Shown one piece after another: positions 11,749 through 21,985 of a stretch of 64,000 bases of DNA. Numbering within the stretch: position 1 is the stretch's first letter; the number at the start of each line of letters is the position of its first letter. The position numbers and the translations under genes were made by a program. The notes beneath the pieces are model-generated. The model saw nothing but the letters and a program-made list of their open reading frames with translations, was not told the origin of the DNA and ran no database searches. The stretch is from assembly GCA_932521025.1 (NCBI GenBank), contig OW051468.1, positions 3,286,064 through 3,350,063 on the forward strand. Direction: 5' to 3'. The stretch comes from Oscheius onirici. Taxonomy: Eukaryota; Nematoda; Chromadorea; Rhabditida; Rhabditidae.

Positions 11749-11884
11749 GTCTGAAATCAGAGAGTTTGAAAATAAAAAAGGTGAAAAATAAAGAAACGGG
11801 ACTAAACGAATAGATGAGAGAGTACAACGAACTGATCGATCTACTCTTCGGAAGAAGTAGCATGGCCTTATCTCTCTACTACCA

Positions 11885-12005
11885 AAGAACAATGGTGTCT
11901 GTCGTGGACTCTGTTTATTTGTTTGTTTGTACGCGACCTCAAATGGTCGCGACAATGCAGAAATTGTCGAGATAAGATAGTTAGTTTTGAACTTGGAGTG
12001 GAAGC
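11885..12005 (+). repeat. R2 dispersed repeat
   Basis: A stretch of about 110 bp (ATGGTGTCTGTCGTGGACTC, later GACCTCAAATGGTCGCG and GTTTTGAACTTGGA) recurs with minor changes at 48470-48590. The family is unrecognised. Confidence 0.55.
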
Positions 12006-12335
12006 GAGGTAGTTAGCTTTTGTCAAAAGATTAGATGGGAGTTTAGAACTTGGCCAGGGCGGCGACAGCAGTCGTAGACGGCTGCGCGCTTTCGAGAAAG
12101 TTGCCTTTAACCGCAGATTTTGGCGCTGATAAACGTGTTGTAAGCTGGTGGAAGGAACACTAGTAGAAGGAAGATCGGAAATTTTAAAACATCAGATAGA
12201 AGAGCCTGCAACTGATCAAGGAATACTGAGGAGTAAATGATTTTTATAGGATGGAGATGGGTCACAAAGTCAATTCGAATGGTAAATCCGTTTCTCTGGG
12301 GAATACGATAGTCCTACGCGCGCTAATCTGGAAGG

Positions 12336-13000
12336 TCAGGAAATATCAATAGACTGGAGCATCATTCGGTACGACTCGTTGGATTCCTTTAGCTGTGATC
12401 TCATGTCTTCCCATCCGTCTCGCAAAATTCTAATCTGCTCATCCTTGTCATTAAGTGTAAGTTGATAGACAAGAATCTGTCGGTCACTGGAACAGTAGTT
12501 GGAATGATCCTAAAAATAGATTTGGTAAAAACTTGGGCATTGTGACCAGGCCACAACTGACTTCAGTTGGCTGTCACTCTGATCCGGAAAACATAAGTAC
12601 TCACCTCCATGACGTCCTCATTTTCGGCTGACTCAAAAATTAAAAGAGGATTGATGCGTTCTGTTACTGTAACGGAACATGATAAAAAAGAAAACCAGAA
12701 CAAACGTCTCATCCCACAATGCCGTTGTTTGTATTTTTCAGCCACTGTATGAAAAGAGCATACTATCTTTTCCATCCTTATCCAACCAGGTACTCTTCCC
12801 GTCTGAAATCCGATTATCTCCCATAAAAGAATGAACTGCACCTTAGACATGTGTCCAACTCTACTTTAGCCGCCACTAGCTGAGGGCTCAGTGGAAGACT
12901 GATTCCCGCCTTCTGATAAACGTATCGGTTACAGAAGCTGGCAGTTTTCACGGTCGGAAATCCGTTTTTGTCATTGAAATCGATGATAGAAGAAATTCAT
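12336..13000 (-). pseudogene. Gene C2: short, apparently damaged member of the coiled-coil family
   Basis: Exon 1 (about 12852-12990) encodes FNDKNGFPTVKTASFCNRY, exon 2 (about 12713-12812) VPGWIRMEKIV, then exons about 12607-12672 and 12336-12512, which end in a short coiled coil and TGA. Exons 1 and 2 match the shared N-terminal domain of the family. Exon 1 has no in-frame start (a TGA lies just upstream), and its end phase does not fit exon 2, so at least one indel is present. It is likely a degenerate local duplicate of gene C. The downstream part is still open. Confidence 0.5.
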
Positions 13001-13130
13001 AAAAAAAGACGATGTCGAGGGAGAAGCACTTGTCTTGTGGGATGCGAGTGATGACCCTAGCTTTTGTGTCAAATTAGTGAATCGATTGGGAAAGACTAAT
13101 TATAACCGAAGACTCCGCAGACTCTTCTTG

Positions 13131-13150
13131 AATTAACCAATTGGTTAATT
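13131..13150. repeat. Perfect 20-bp palindrome between direct repeats
   Basis: AATTAACCAATTGGTTAATT is its own reverse complement. It sits between two copies of AGACTCTTCTTGAATTAAC. Confidence 0.8.
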
Positions 13151-13332
13151 CGGAAGACTCTTCTTGAATTAACTCTTCAGGCTTTGTTCAGCTACCATCA
13201 GTCATCCATCAATCTATCAAGCCTATAGGATTTCAATTACTTCGGACATAAGAGAGTCTGTCTATAAGAGAGGATTTTCATCAAAGTATCTTTGATAATG
13301 ATAACTGAAAATATAGGTTTCTAATCTATTTT

Positions 13333-13590
13333 AAAATGCTCTCGCGTCTCTGTCTGTCTGTCGGAAGCTTTAATTGGCAATCAAAATGGAGCAATTTGTG
13401 CGCACAATTAAGGAGAAAGGAGTTAGGGTAACAAGTTTAAACAAGTCAATTTGCAAGTGCGTGGACTTTGATTTTTTTGACTTTCAGTTTCCAGACGGTA
13501 AAGTATCAAGTGCGGGTTAGGAAGTGCGGTCGGGAAAGCGTTCAGGGGGATTTTTGACTTTAATCCCAAAGGAGCGGTATCACAATTGGA
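13333..13590 (+). repeat. R1 repeat copy with a purine-rich flank
   Basis: Starts TTTTAAAATGCTCTCGCGTC and shares TCAATTTGCAAGTGCGTGG plus ACTTTGAT with the copy at 46818-47045. The next 350 bp are strongly A/G-rich on this strand and I see no gene in them. Confidence 0.6.
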
Positions 13591-14089
13591 GAACAGGGAT
13601 AGGGGAGAACAGGAGCACGTGAATATACGTAGGGACAGGGAGATCAGCAGGGAAGATATGCACACGGAAGTTACACGAAGGGATACAGGGACAACAGGAG
13701 GGGAAAATTGGACAGAAAAATGGGGACATGGCGACAGGTACATCGTAAATGGTAGAAGAGGAAAAAGCAGATGACAACGGACAGGGATAGGAGCAAACTG
13801 GGAAGGGCAACATTCAACACAACGGAAGTACAACATTGCAGAATTTAGGGGTGGACAGAGAGAAAGTGTCGAGAAATTAGAAACAGGGGACAAACGGGCA
13901 AGATTAGTGGAACAGAAACTCAGGAACATATTTGACCTGGAGAGGGATCAGATAGCAAGCTGTTATTTTTTTTTAAACGGACAAAACTAATTCACTTATT
14001 GTTAGCCCCGAAGAGGGCGTAGCTCAACTTGTAAATGAAAAAGAACGGAAGTCTAACCTTGAAGTATCATTCCGCTAGCTGTCGATTCG

Positions 14090-14347
14090 GCCGAAGGGGC
14101 CGGGATAGTCAAGTGGATAGGATGACAGTCTATGAAGAAAGCGATCGCAAGTTCAATCCCGGGTGGTAGTACACGAAGGTAGTCTACCCTGGCATCTCTC
14201 GCCAGCCTAGCCTGTTCAGCGGATCCCGTAGCTTGAGCAACCCTGATCATTCAACGCGCTCATCATCACTCCAAGACCCCTCTACTCTTCGGAGTGATCT
14301 CGGTCAGGTGAACTACCTTGAATACCGAATAAACAACAGATAACAAC
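14090..14347 (+). mobile_element. tRNA-derived SINE with target-site duplication
   Basis: The 258-bp insertion is flanked by the 13-bp direct repeat AGCTGTCGATTCG (14077-14089 and 14348-14360). Near its 5' end are a pol III A box (TAGTCAAGTGG, 14106-14116) and a B box (AGTTCAATCCC, 14150-14160) in tRNA-like spacing. The 3' end is A-rich with AACAA repeats. The body cannot fold as a normal tRNA. Confidence 0.8.
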
Positions 14348-15008
14348 AGCTGTCGATTCGATCATTTCATGACTTTTTAAATCCTTTGTTCAATTTGTAC
14401 TGACAGAATATTCTGGTCTTGGCCAGTCGATACTTCCTATAAGATCATCCTCCAGACAAATGTACTGGAAAAGGTGTATAGAAAAGTATCGGATTGTACT
14501 GACGTAGTTGACTGATTCCGTCCTTTTTTTTCCTTCAGCTTGTTCCGAAAGGTTAATTTGTTCATCAATGTACTTTGTTCACGCAGAGCGAAAGAGAGCT
14601 ATCCAGTCTTCATATTCATGCTCTGAAAACGAACGAAAAGAGCGAAACAACGAAGATAAAACTATTCTACCCGCCACTGTCAATATCAATTTTAGCGCAA
14701 AGAATAGTCTTCCCTGATGGTCCTCAGGTCTTCAAGAATTATAGTGGTCTCCAAGAACAGTAGTGGCGGATTCACAACTGACTGTCACTTTGCCGTCTCT
14801 CTACTTTCCAAAAGAACGCACGTGTTTGTGGCGCTACTATTCCCATTGACTGATTGTCAATGTCTAGTGTAACTCTACTGTCAAGATATAAAAAGTAGAA
14901 ACACCCGACCTGGTAGAAGAAATTGAAGAAGACGACCATTGGTAAGGCGACTCGGATGAAACTGACTTGGAAAGGATCATTTCTTATAAATTGGACTCGT
15001 CTTGACAA

Positions 15009-15212
15009 GTGAAGAATAAATACTTTGACTATCTAGAGTTTAATCAAGGCTATAAAGACAAGTTGGCGCGAGCTTTAAAAGTTCAAAAGTACCATCAAAC
15101 TCAATTTGACTCTTTCCACAATTTATCCTCCGTAGCGAACATTTGCCCCCACTTTCCTGAACCCGTGAAGAAAGTTTTCAAAGCCGTCGGAGCTATCATT
15201 GCCTCTGGATGA
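15009..15212 (+). CDS. Possible short gene or exon, 67 aa
   Basis: An open frame (KYFDYLEFNQGYKDKLARAL onward) ending in TGA at 15212, with amino-acid composition like real coding sequence. It opens with GTG rather than ATG and no neighbouring exon could be joined to it. It may be a stranded exon. Not recognised. Confidence 0.25.
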   Translation: MKNKYFDYLEFNQGYKDKLARALKVQKYHQTQFDSFHNLSSVANICPHFPEPVKKVFKAVGAIIASG

Positions 15213-15314
15213 CTTACCGACCCAGTTCGGGCCAGTGCTCAAAATTTTAAAGGACTATTAGGCGGGTTACTGCAACTTTCGCCGCCGAAAATTTGGCAGG
15301 AAATCCGAAGCCCG

Positions 15315-15528
15315 TAAAGTCTGTTCAAAAAAAGAACGCAACAGTAACCCATAAATATTTCGCTTCGAGAACCACAAACCCCTGAAGCGCGGCAATACAC
15401 CGTTGAGAAAATTCAAGAAATCGGTTTGAATTGTTGCAGTTTACCCTAAAAATCAGGGGTTTGCGGTTCTCAAAGCGAAAGATTTATGGGTTACTGTTGC
15501 GTTCTTTTTTTTTTTTGAACGGACTTTA
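15315..15528. mobile_element. Palindromic MITE with TA ends (Tc1/mariner-like)
   Basis: Two inverted arms of about 70-77 bp (15315-15385 and 15452-15528) run from TAAAGTCTGTTC to CAAACCCCTGA and back, with few mismatches. The element is bounded by TA on both sides, as expected for Tc1/mariner-type target duplication. It has no coding capacity. It ends about 140 bp before the endophilin-like start. Confidence 0.75.
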
Positions 15529-15666
15529 GGATGGATTTTCATGTTTCTCTCTCCATCTTTTCATTCTCCTTTCTTGCTTTTAGTTCTGTTATTGTCTAAT
15601 TCAATACTTATTTTATGCATATTTTTTTAACGAATTCTACTTCAGAGACGGCCTATCTCCATCAAA

Positions 15667-16603
15667 ATGTCGGGCAGATTGCGAAAACAGCTTAACAAAG
15701 TAAACCAGGTAATTATTGCGGTCAAGAACAAGCTTGTCAAACGGTAGGTGATTTATATCATTTCTGGCAAGACGCTGGTCGCGGAAAATATTTTGTTGTT
15801 CTGTGAAACTCCCTTGAAAGAACACTAGCTACATAATCTGTATTCTGAAGCAATATTGATTTTTTCTCTTCCAGAATTGAAGAGGCCAGTTCCCGACCGC
15901 GCTACGAGCATCTTCCTGCCCGGATCGCTGCCAATCGACCCAGTCCGATCGACTGCCAGGATCCTGCTCAAAATTCGGACAAAACATCGCATCATCAGTC
16001 GCTGATCGATCTGGAAAGTCCGCACAAAGTGCCCGTCATGGTAATTTGTTTTCAAAAGATCTGCTAAAAAGTAACTGGTAGAGTGCGAATGGTTATCCTT
16101 GCCCAATGCCGTCGGCTTTCGTCTACCCTGGTCCCATGATGATGCCCGCCTTCGACCAGATGAAGCCAACTCCGCAATCACTTGTCAATCTCGCCGCCTC
16201 GGAGGCCGATATGAACAAAATTGAGGGGCTTGGCAGCCAGTATGGGCCGGGAGGCTGTTGGCAACCGCAACAGTCTCAAATCTACGCTCCTATTCAAGCA
16301 GTCGTGCCGACCGTGACGGCTCCTCGGCCGGAAAGCTCGAAAGAAGCTCCAGTTGTGGTTCGTGTTTCTCTTCACGAATGCCAAAACACTACTTTTCAGC
16401 TAAATTCGCAGCCAGTGCAGAACCCCTGCTGTCAGGCCATCTTCGACTATGAGAGCCCAAACCCGGAGGATTTGGACTTCAAGGAGGGAGCCATCATCGA
16501 GCTGCTGAGCAGAATCGACGAAAACTGGTTCGAGGGACTTCACAACGGCCGGAGCGGTCTCTTCCCCAGCACCTATGTCCAAGTCCTCGTGCCTCTTCAC
16601 TAA
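15667..16603 (+). CDS. Endophilin-like SH3 protein without a BAR domain
   Basis: Exons 15667-15743, 15875-16040 and 16082-16603, frame exact, 254 aa. The first residues (MSGRLRKQLNKVNQ) resemble the N-terminal helix of endophilin A. Residue about 20 onward (NKLVKRIEEASSRPRYEHLP) resembles the end of the endophilin BAR domain and start of its linker (RIRQASSQPRREY in vertebrates, from memory). A Pro/Gln-rich linker follows, then a complete C-terminal SH3 (AIFDYESPNPEDLDFKEG, then DENW and FPSTYV). Family members are about 350 aa with a BAR domain that bends membranes at endocytic sites. Here about 200 residues of BAR are absent with no gap in frame. The SH3 should still bind proline-rich partners such as dynamin or synaptojanin (inference). 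A TTCAG acceptor lies 20 bp before the ATG. Confidence 0.85.
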
Positions 16604-16803
16604 CTTCTTTTTGCCTGTAGATTGTATTTTCACACGAACTAACCAATGAGCCAGTTTTATCACTTTTCACTCTGGCTCAAATTGTCATATTGTAGCCAAA
16701 CAACGAATTTTCCTTACTGTTCTTCTTATTTTATTGCAGTTCGGTTCATTTTCTATCTTTTCACAGCAAATTTTGTCTTGTTGTTTCAAAAACTGGTTTC
16801 CAG

Positions 16804-18483
16804 ATGACCGAGTACAGCCTGCTGGCCAGAATATCGTAAGTTTTTCTGATATTTTTGCTCCCAATCGTTAGGATCAAGTTTTGCATAGATTATGCTGAAA
16901 ATATGTCTTGCAATTTGGTGTTTGGTATATCAAAGACGAAATACTTCTTGGAAAGTTAGCGACGAAAATTGAGCAGATTTGACCTTCAAGATGTTTTCCT
17001 TTGTAATTATTTTCATATTTCAGAACAGCGCTGTTCTATGGAGCCACCTCGGTCTTAATCGTGCTCGTCAACAAACTAACGCTGACCAATTACAGGTAAG
17101 TCTTTTTCCTCCAAAAGGTTATCTTCTTTTGACTGAAAGAAACAACATAGTTGCAGGTTCCCGTCCTTTCTAGTAGTAGCACTAGGCCAAATGCTGACCA
17201 CGATCGTCATTCTTCGGCTAGCCAAGCTGCTGAATATAGTCAGGTTTCCCAGCATTGACGGCTCGATTCCTAGGAAAATTTTTCCACTGCCACTTCTCTA
17301 CGGAATCAACGTCGTCTCCGGCCTGGGAGGGACACAGATGATCAAGTTTTTTTTTTGCGTTTTTGCTTAAAAACAGTGAATTTTCAGTCTAGCCATGTTC
17401 ACAGTCCTGCGACGATTCTCCATTCTGATCACAATGGTTTTAGAGTTCTACATTCTCGGGTCAGTTTCCCAACAATTCCTTCGAAAAGACCAAATTTTAG
17501 GATAGTAGCCAGTCGAGCAGTCCGCTTCTCCATAGCTCTTATGATCGTCGGCTCGATTATTGCCGCTTTCTACGATCTGTCCTTTGATGCTTACGGCTAC
17601 GCCCTGATTACAGTCAACAACATTTGTACGGCGGCGGTTGGCGTCTACACGAAGCAGAAGCTGGACGCCAAAGATCTTGGAAAGTATGGACTGATGTATT
17701 ACAACTGTCTCTTCATCATCGCCCCGTTCTCTTTGCTCTGCTACTATACTGGAGATCTGGAAACGGTGAGATCTAATTTTTGTTCTCCTCAAAATTAAAG
17801 CGACTACATTCGAATGCTAGCTTTTGGACTGCCAAATCAAAAAGGTGTCGTTACGGCGACTCGAGCTCCTTTACATAACAGAATGTTTTTTTTCGAGTTT
17901 GGTACACTTTTCTGCAAAAGTTCCACTAAACTCGCATGCCAAGCATTTTCTCAAAGAAGAATGAGAGCACCTTTTTTTACAGACAGCACTCTAGTCGAAT
18001 TATATTATATTTGCTGTGCCAAATTAGACAAGTCGGATACTTCCGGAATTTAGATCCAACACAAACGAAACATTCAATTCCTCTCATCAAAAAGCACCTT
18101 TCAGGCAATCCTCTTCATGAAGAGCGACGAGATGACACCGACCGTTTGGACATGCTTCATCACGACGTGTATCTGCGGATTTGTTCTCAACTATGCACTC
18201 GTCATGTGCACACAATGCAATTCAGCTCTGACTACCCAGTGTGTCGGTCCCATCAAGGTTAGTGTCGTCCTTTTTGGCCTGTAAAAGTATTTAGAACCTT
18301 CTTGTGACTTATCTTGGCATGTTCTCCAGCGGCGACTTCATCTTCCAATGGTTCAACTTTATCGGTATCAACATCAGCGTGCTCGGCAGCATCATGTACA
18401 CTTACGTCACATTTCGCGCCAAACCTTCATCGCAAACGGATTTGCCGACAAGAAGAAGTCCGGAAAAGAAGGCACTCGTCTAA
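16804..18483 (+). CDS. SLC35D-type nucleotide-sugar transporter (SQV-7/fringe-connection class)
   Basis: Exons 16804-16835, 17024-17095, 17157-17345, 17388-17459, 17501-17765, 18105-18257 and 18295-18483; frame exact, 323 aa. It aligns along its whole length with SLC35D1/D2 Golgi/ER antiporters for UDP-glucuronate, UDP-GalNAc and related sugars. Shared stretches include VNKLTLTNYRFPSF, MFTVLRRFSIL, KQKLDAKDLGKYGLMYYN and the C-terminal NLLVTYLGMFSSGDF. Many hydrophobic segments are visible. Such carriers feed glycosaminoglycan synthesis. TTTCCAG sits directly against the ATG, and only 200 bp separate it from the endophilin-like stop, so co-transcription is possible. Confidence 0.93.
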
Positions 18484-18791
18484 GTTTTTGCTTTACTCAT
18501 ACCCCTCTTTGAATACGTGTACCCTTTTAGTTGTAATATACGTTTTACCTTCTAACTTTTTAATAAAACAACGTAAAAAAGGGTAGAATTGGGAGAAGAT
18601 GTTGAGAGAGCGAGGACACTCACCGAATCTGGGAAGACCAGTCTACCAAAGAAGATAATTTCCGTACTTGTTTTCAGTGGTCATTTGTTCTTGTAACTGT
18701 ACTAAAACCTGAAATATGTTTGTGGTACCGGAGCCGGACAAGCAGAAGTCAAATGCAGATAAAAACCGTTTGTTTATGAAAAGAAAATGTC
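18484..18791. other. Intergenic, AATAAA of the transporter gene, otherwise nothing seen
   Basis: An AATAAA lies about 75 bp after the stop codon. No coding or repeat signal was recognised in the rest. Confidence 0.4.
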
Positions 18792-19013
18792 CTATTTCTT
18801 TCCAGAGACGCTATCCGTCCTTCTAGCATCTGTTTCTTTGTCTTTCAGGGGATTATTCCTCTGCTCAACTTCTTTACTGATTGTGAGACACATTTCTTCT
18901 TGGCCTTTGCGAAACATTTTGCCATCATCATACTTTTGAATGGTAACCGCCTGACTGGCGATCTCAATCCGCTCCATTAGTTTCTCGATCTGTTCTTCCA
19001 GTACTCCGTTCAT
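18792..19013 (-). CDS. Possible small helical protein, 73 aa
   Basis: Single open frame from MNGVLEEQIEKLMERIEIAS to TAG. It is Lys/Glu-rich and predicted helical, with coding-like codon use. No partner exons were found and no family recognised. It may be an orphan piece of a coiled-coil gene. Confidence 0.35.
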   Translation of the reverse strand: MNGVLEEQIEKLMERIEIASQAVTIQKYDDGKMFRKGQEEMCLTISKEVEQRNNPLKDKETDARRTDSVSGKK

Positions 19014-19529
19014 ATCAAGTCTTTGGTAGTCAAGAAAGTAACAAGACGATTTAACTAAAACCACCTCCCGATAGTGCTACTGGAAGTGTTGAGAGTACAG
19101 AATGAGACTTTTCTTCCAACTGTACCACTAATCTGGTGGAACTACCGTAACACTAATACCTTTGGCTATCTAAAGAGTCATATAAACAAGAAGAAAGAGG
19201 ACAATGGTGTCCTGTGAAGGAAGCTTTAGTAATCTAGACATCTACGAGAAGGGGCTCATCTGGTAGTTGTTCTTCTCGGCAATCTGGCAGCCGTCGACAT
19301 GGGAGCAGTCATCAGGACAAGTTTGTCAACCTTGGCGCTACCATTCTGTCTCAGCACGTCAATTTTGACCTCGGACATCGGTTCGACGTATATTTTCCAA
19401 AAAAAAAACACAAAAAAATAGGTGAAAGCATTTATTGGACCCTACTGTAACGCCGAAATGGACACTGTTGCCCGAATAGCGGTAGTTTTGAGCAAAAAAG
19501 ATCTCCTTGATTCGACTAATAATAAAAAT

Positions 19530-19870
19530 GCCTATCCCACACTGTCTCGGATCACAAAAGGCCTTTGATACCATAAGCTGGCAGTCTACGTGGAATTGTC
19601 TCACCGAAATGGGGGTCCACCGTACTCTGATCCAACTGTTTACAACGTCTATACGATTCTGGTTCGACATTCATCCTGATAAACGGCAGTCGAGTCCCAA
19701 TCGATGTAAGAAGAGGAGTCCATAGACTTTGTGGACAGTTTCGTCTTCTTGGGAGCCAAGATATCCATCCCACTCTGCGATTCAGAAGAGGTCAAGAGGA
19801 GTATGGGACAAGTGTACGGGCCTTCAACAAAATATCCAATCTGCTGGCCTGAAGACACATTCCAAAGGAT
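19530..19870 (+). mobile_element. Degenerate LINE reverse-transcriptase fragment
   Basis: Frame one has QKAFDTISWQSTWNCLTEMG, matching the non-LTR RT motif around KAFD. A short distance later another frame has DSFVFLGAKI with a following EEVKRSM, matching the conserved F-x-YLG-x-I block and the EIxxRI helix. The catalytic YADD segment that should lie between them is missing, so it is inactive. Confidence 0.7.
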
Positions 19871-20046
19871 GACAAGCAGTACATTGAAGTATGAATGGAG
19901 AGACTTTATTCCTACACATTCCAAAAAGGATACCAGCAAACATGAGAAAAAGTTTGAAAACAATGGTACAAGCATAAAAATTCACGTAAACAATTTCAAG
20001 GCAAATGTCAATATAAAAAAAGAGAAAAACTAAGCAGAGCCAAAAA

Positions 20047-20761
20047 TTCTCACTGGAATTCAGGCAAGCTGAACGTGTAGTCCTTCCCGGCTTTCCGCAT
20101 ATTGGTAATTTCCGTGTAGGTTTGGAGGATGTCCAAATTGTATTCTTGATGGTCCAACCAATCAGTTGGTCCTTCTTTACCGGGAAAATGGTATCCCAAT
20201 GGCTCGTAGCTTCGACATTTACGTCAGATCGAACTGGTCCTTGTCTCTAAATTTGTTTTAGGCTGGTTAAAAGTGTACGGGGCCTTCAACCAGATATCCA
20301 ATCTGCTGACCTGAAGACACATTCGCTGCACTTGACCTTGAAGACGCGGCTCTGCGTCGAGCTGTTGACGAAGCGGAACGTCTGCAGACTCTCGAGATCT
20401 CGACGGCCTGGACGATGAGCGGAGCGGACAAGGGAGCAGATTCAGCCGACTTGGAGATGGACTTGGAGACGGTCTTCTTGGTACTCTTCGATCCCTTCTT
20501 GGAGCTCTTTTTACTGCTGCCGCTTGCCTTCTTCTTCGTCTTCGATGTCTTCTGAGATCCCGGCTTTCTGGTAGACTTGCTGCTCGTTCTCTTCTTGCTG
20601 CCACTCTTGCCGCTTCGAGCCGTCTTGATACTGCTACCGGCGGAGGGTCCCTTCTTGAGAGCTGCAGACGACGGCTTCTTCTTCTTCTATTCATGACGAT
20701 CGCCACCGCATCCGGCGACGGCTAGAGTAGCTGCAGTGGTGAGCAGAAACAGCCACCACAT
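20047..20761 (-). pseudogene. Secreted K/S-rich protein with MSP-like domain, broken
   Basis: Starts MWWLFLLTTAATLAVAGCGG, a good signal peptide. Codon 25 is TAG (20687-20689), after which the same frame stays open through a Lys/Ser-rich tract (KKGSKSTKKTVSKS and similar) into FRFVNSSTQSRVFKVKCSE, which resembles the start of a major-sperm-protein fold. The domain then runs into LINE-like DNA at 20266-20330; MSP-like residues (RQGPVRSDVNVE) resume past it in another frame. This is most likely a pseudogene with a nonsense codon and a LINE insertion. The MSP assignment is moderate. Confidence 0.5.
20266..20330 (+). mobile_element. Short LINE fragment inside the MSP-like gene
   Basis: It matches 19804-19868 closely (GTACGGGGCCTTCAACCAG, ATATCCAATCTGCTG, CTGAAGACACATTC). 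One frame reads YGAFNQISNLL, as in the C-terminal part of non-LTR RT proteins. Confidence 0.6.
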
Positions 20762-20837
20762 CTTCCAGAGGAGTCAATGTCTTGTCGAGACCTGTTTAAA
20801 CTCCCGATGCAAGCGGATCTTCACAAATCTCCCCTCC

Positions 20838-20895
20838 TTATCCTCAATTAAAGCTTCAGACACACACACAGAGACCTGGGAGCAATTTAAAATAA
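20838..20895 (-). repeat. R1 repeat fragment
   Basis: Reverse complement carries GCTCCCAGGTCTCTGTGTG followed by CTGAAGCTTTAATTGAGG, the 5' end of R1. The rest of 20762-21985 shows no gene; 21700-21830 contains a second, weak R1-like 3' end (CTTTAGTCCTCGCAAGG). Confidence 0.55.
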
Positions 20896-21985
20896 ATACG
20901 CTAATACAGCACTCTTGTACTGAACTCTTTCCAAGTCTATTCAAGCTCAACTTTGCTTCATGTTTCCATTTTATTTTCGGGAGATTGGGCGTCAACGACT
21001 GTTTGCTGAAAAGCATCAATTCAATTTTAAGTTTTATTGCAAGGTAGACAAGTTTCGAGAATGGGCTCAAGCCAACTGCCTATCGACAAGGGAAAACTAA
21101 AAGTCTTGACAGAACTGACCGTTTCAATACAGACTTTTGCCCTCTACGAGGAAAGTACATGTGTAATTGTGCGATCGGGAAGGTCCCAATCTGAAGAATC
21201 TGTTGAAACCATAAGGTGGGCTCAGAATCAAGTGATCTGATTGTAACTCTTGGACTGTAGCTCCCTATTGATCAAAATCTAAGTCTCATGTGTGGAAAGA
21301 AAACAATCCGCCTCACAGGGTTGATCGGATCAGTCAGCGTGTTTGAAACTATCTTTTGTCGAACGAGATCATCTTCGAGATCGCCTAAAGTCATCTTCGT
21401 TCTTCCAAGTATGTGTCAATCGGAGTCCACACAGGGTTGCAAAAGAATGACAGCTGGAGAGACGACTTCAGAAAGAACATGACCTCGTGGTTCTGACAAA
21501 TATTAACAATTTTCGGGGCTAGAGTTCCAGTCAAACAACATGCATACTCTTGTTCACAACTTTAGATTTTTATCCATTTTAAATGTCTTACTTTATAATA
21601 AAGAGAAGAACTTTGTGGAGATGCAATTGTTTGCGTTTTGTTTTGTGAAAGTAACTACAGTAACAATGGTAATTAATCAGTTTTGAAGGAGAAGTGCCAC
21701 GGGAACTTTGCTCCAGTTTGAGCATCTCAGTTTTGGTAATTTCCAGAATTGTTTGGTGTTCTTGAAGGGGAAAGAAGAACGAGGCAGTGGAGACTTGGCG
21801 AAGAATTTCTAACTTTAGTCCTCGCAAGGAGTTTCAAAATGTGTTAACACTAGTTTTTGTAATTAGTTGTAGGGGTAGTAGGAAGGAGATCAATTGCACA
21901 GAGATCAAGCATCTGAATCTTTATAACTAACTAACACGAATATAAAAGCGATAACCAGTAGATTGACAGAGAAATGAACAGAACT

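Noticed and set aside
13423-13929. Long antisense open frame, Cys/Ser/Pro-rich
   Set aside because: It is the complement of an A/G-rich repeat-derived stretch; composition alone keeps it open, and there is no start context or splice support.
14090-14170. A functional tRNA gene
   Set aside because: A and B boxes are present but acceptor and anticodon stems do not pair; the flanking target duplication shows a SINE.
20224-20706. Arg-rich or histone-like protein
   Set aside because: The Arg-rich frame is the wrong frame; the neighbouring frame gives a signal peptide, K/S-rich linker and MSP-like strand.
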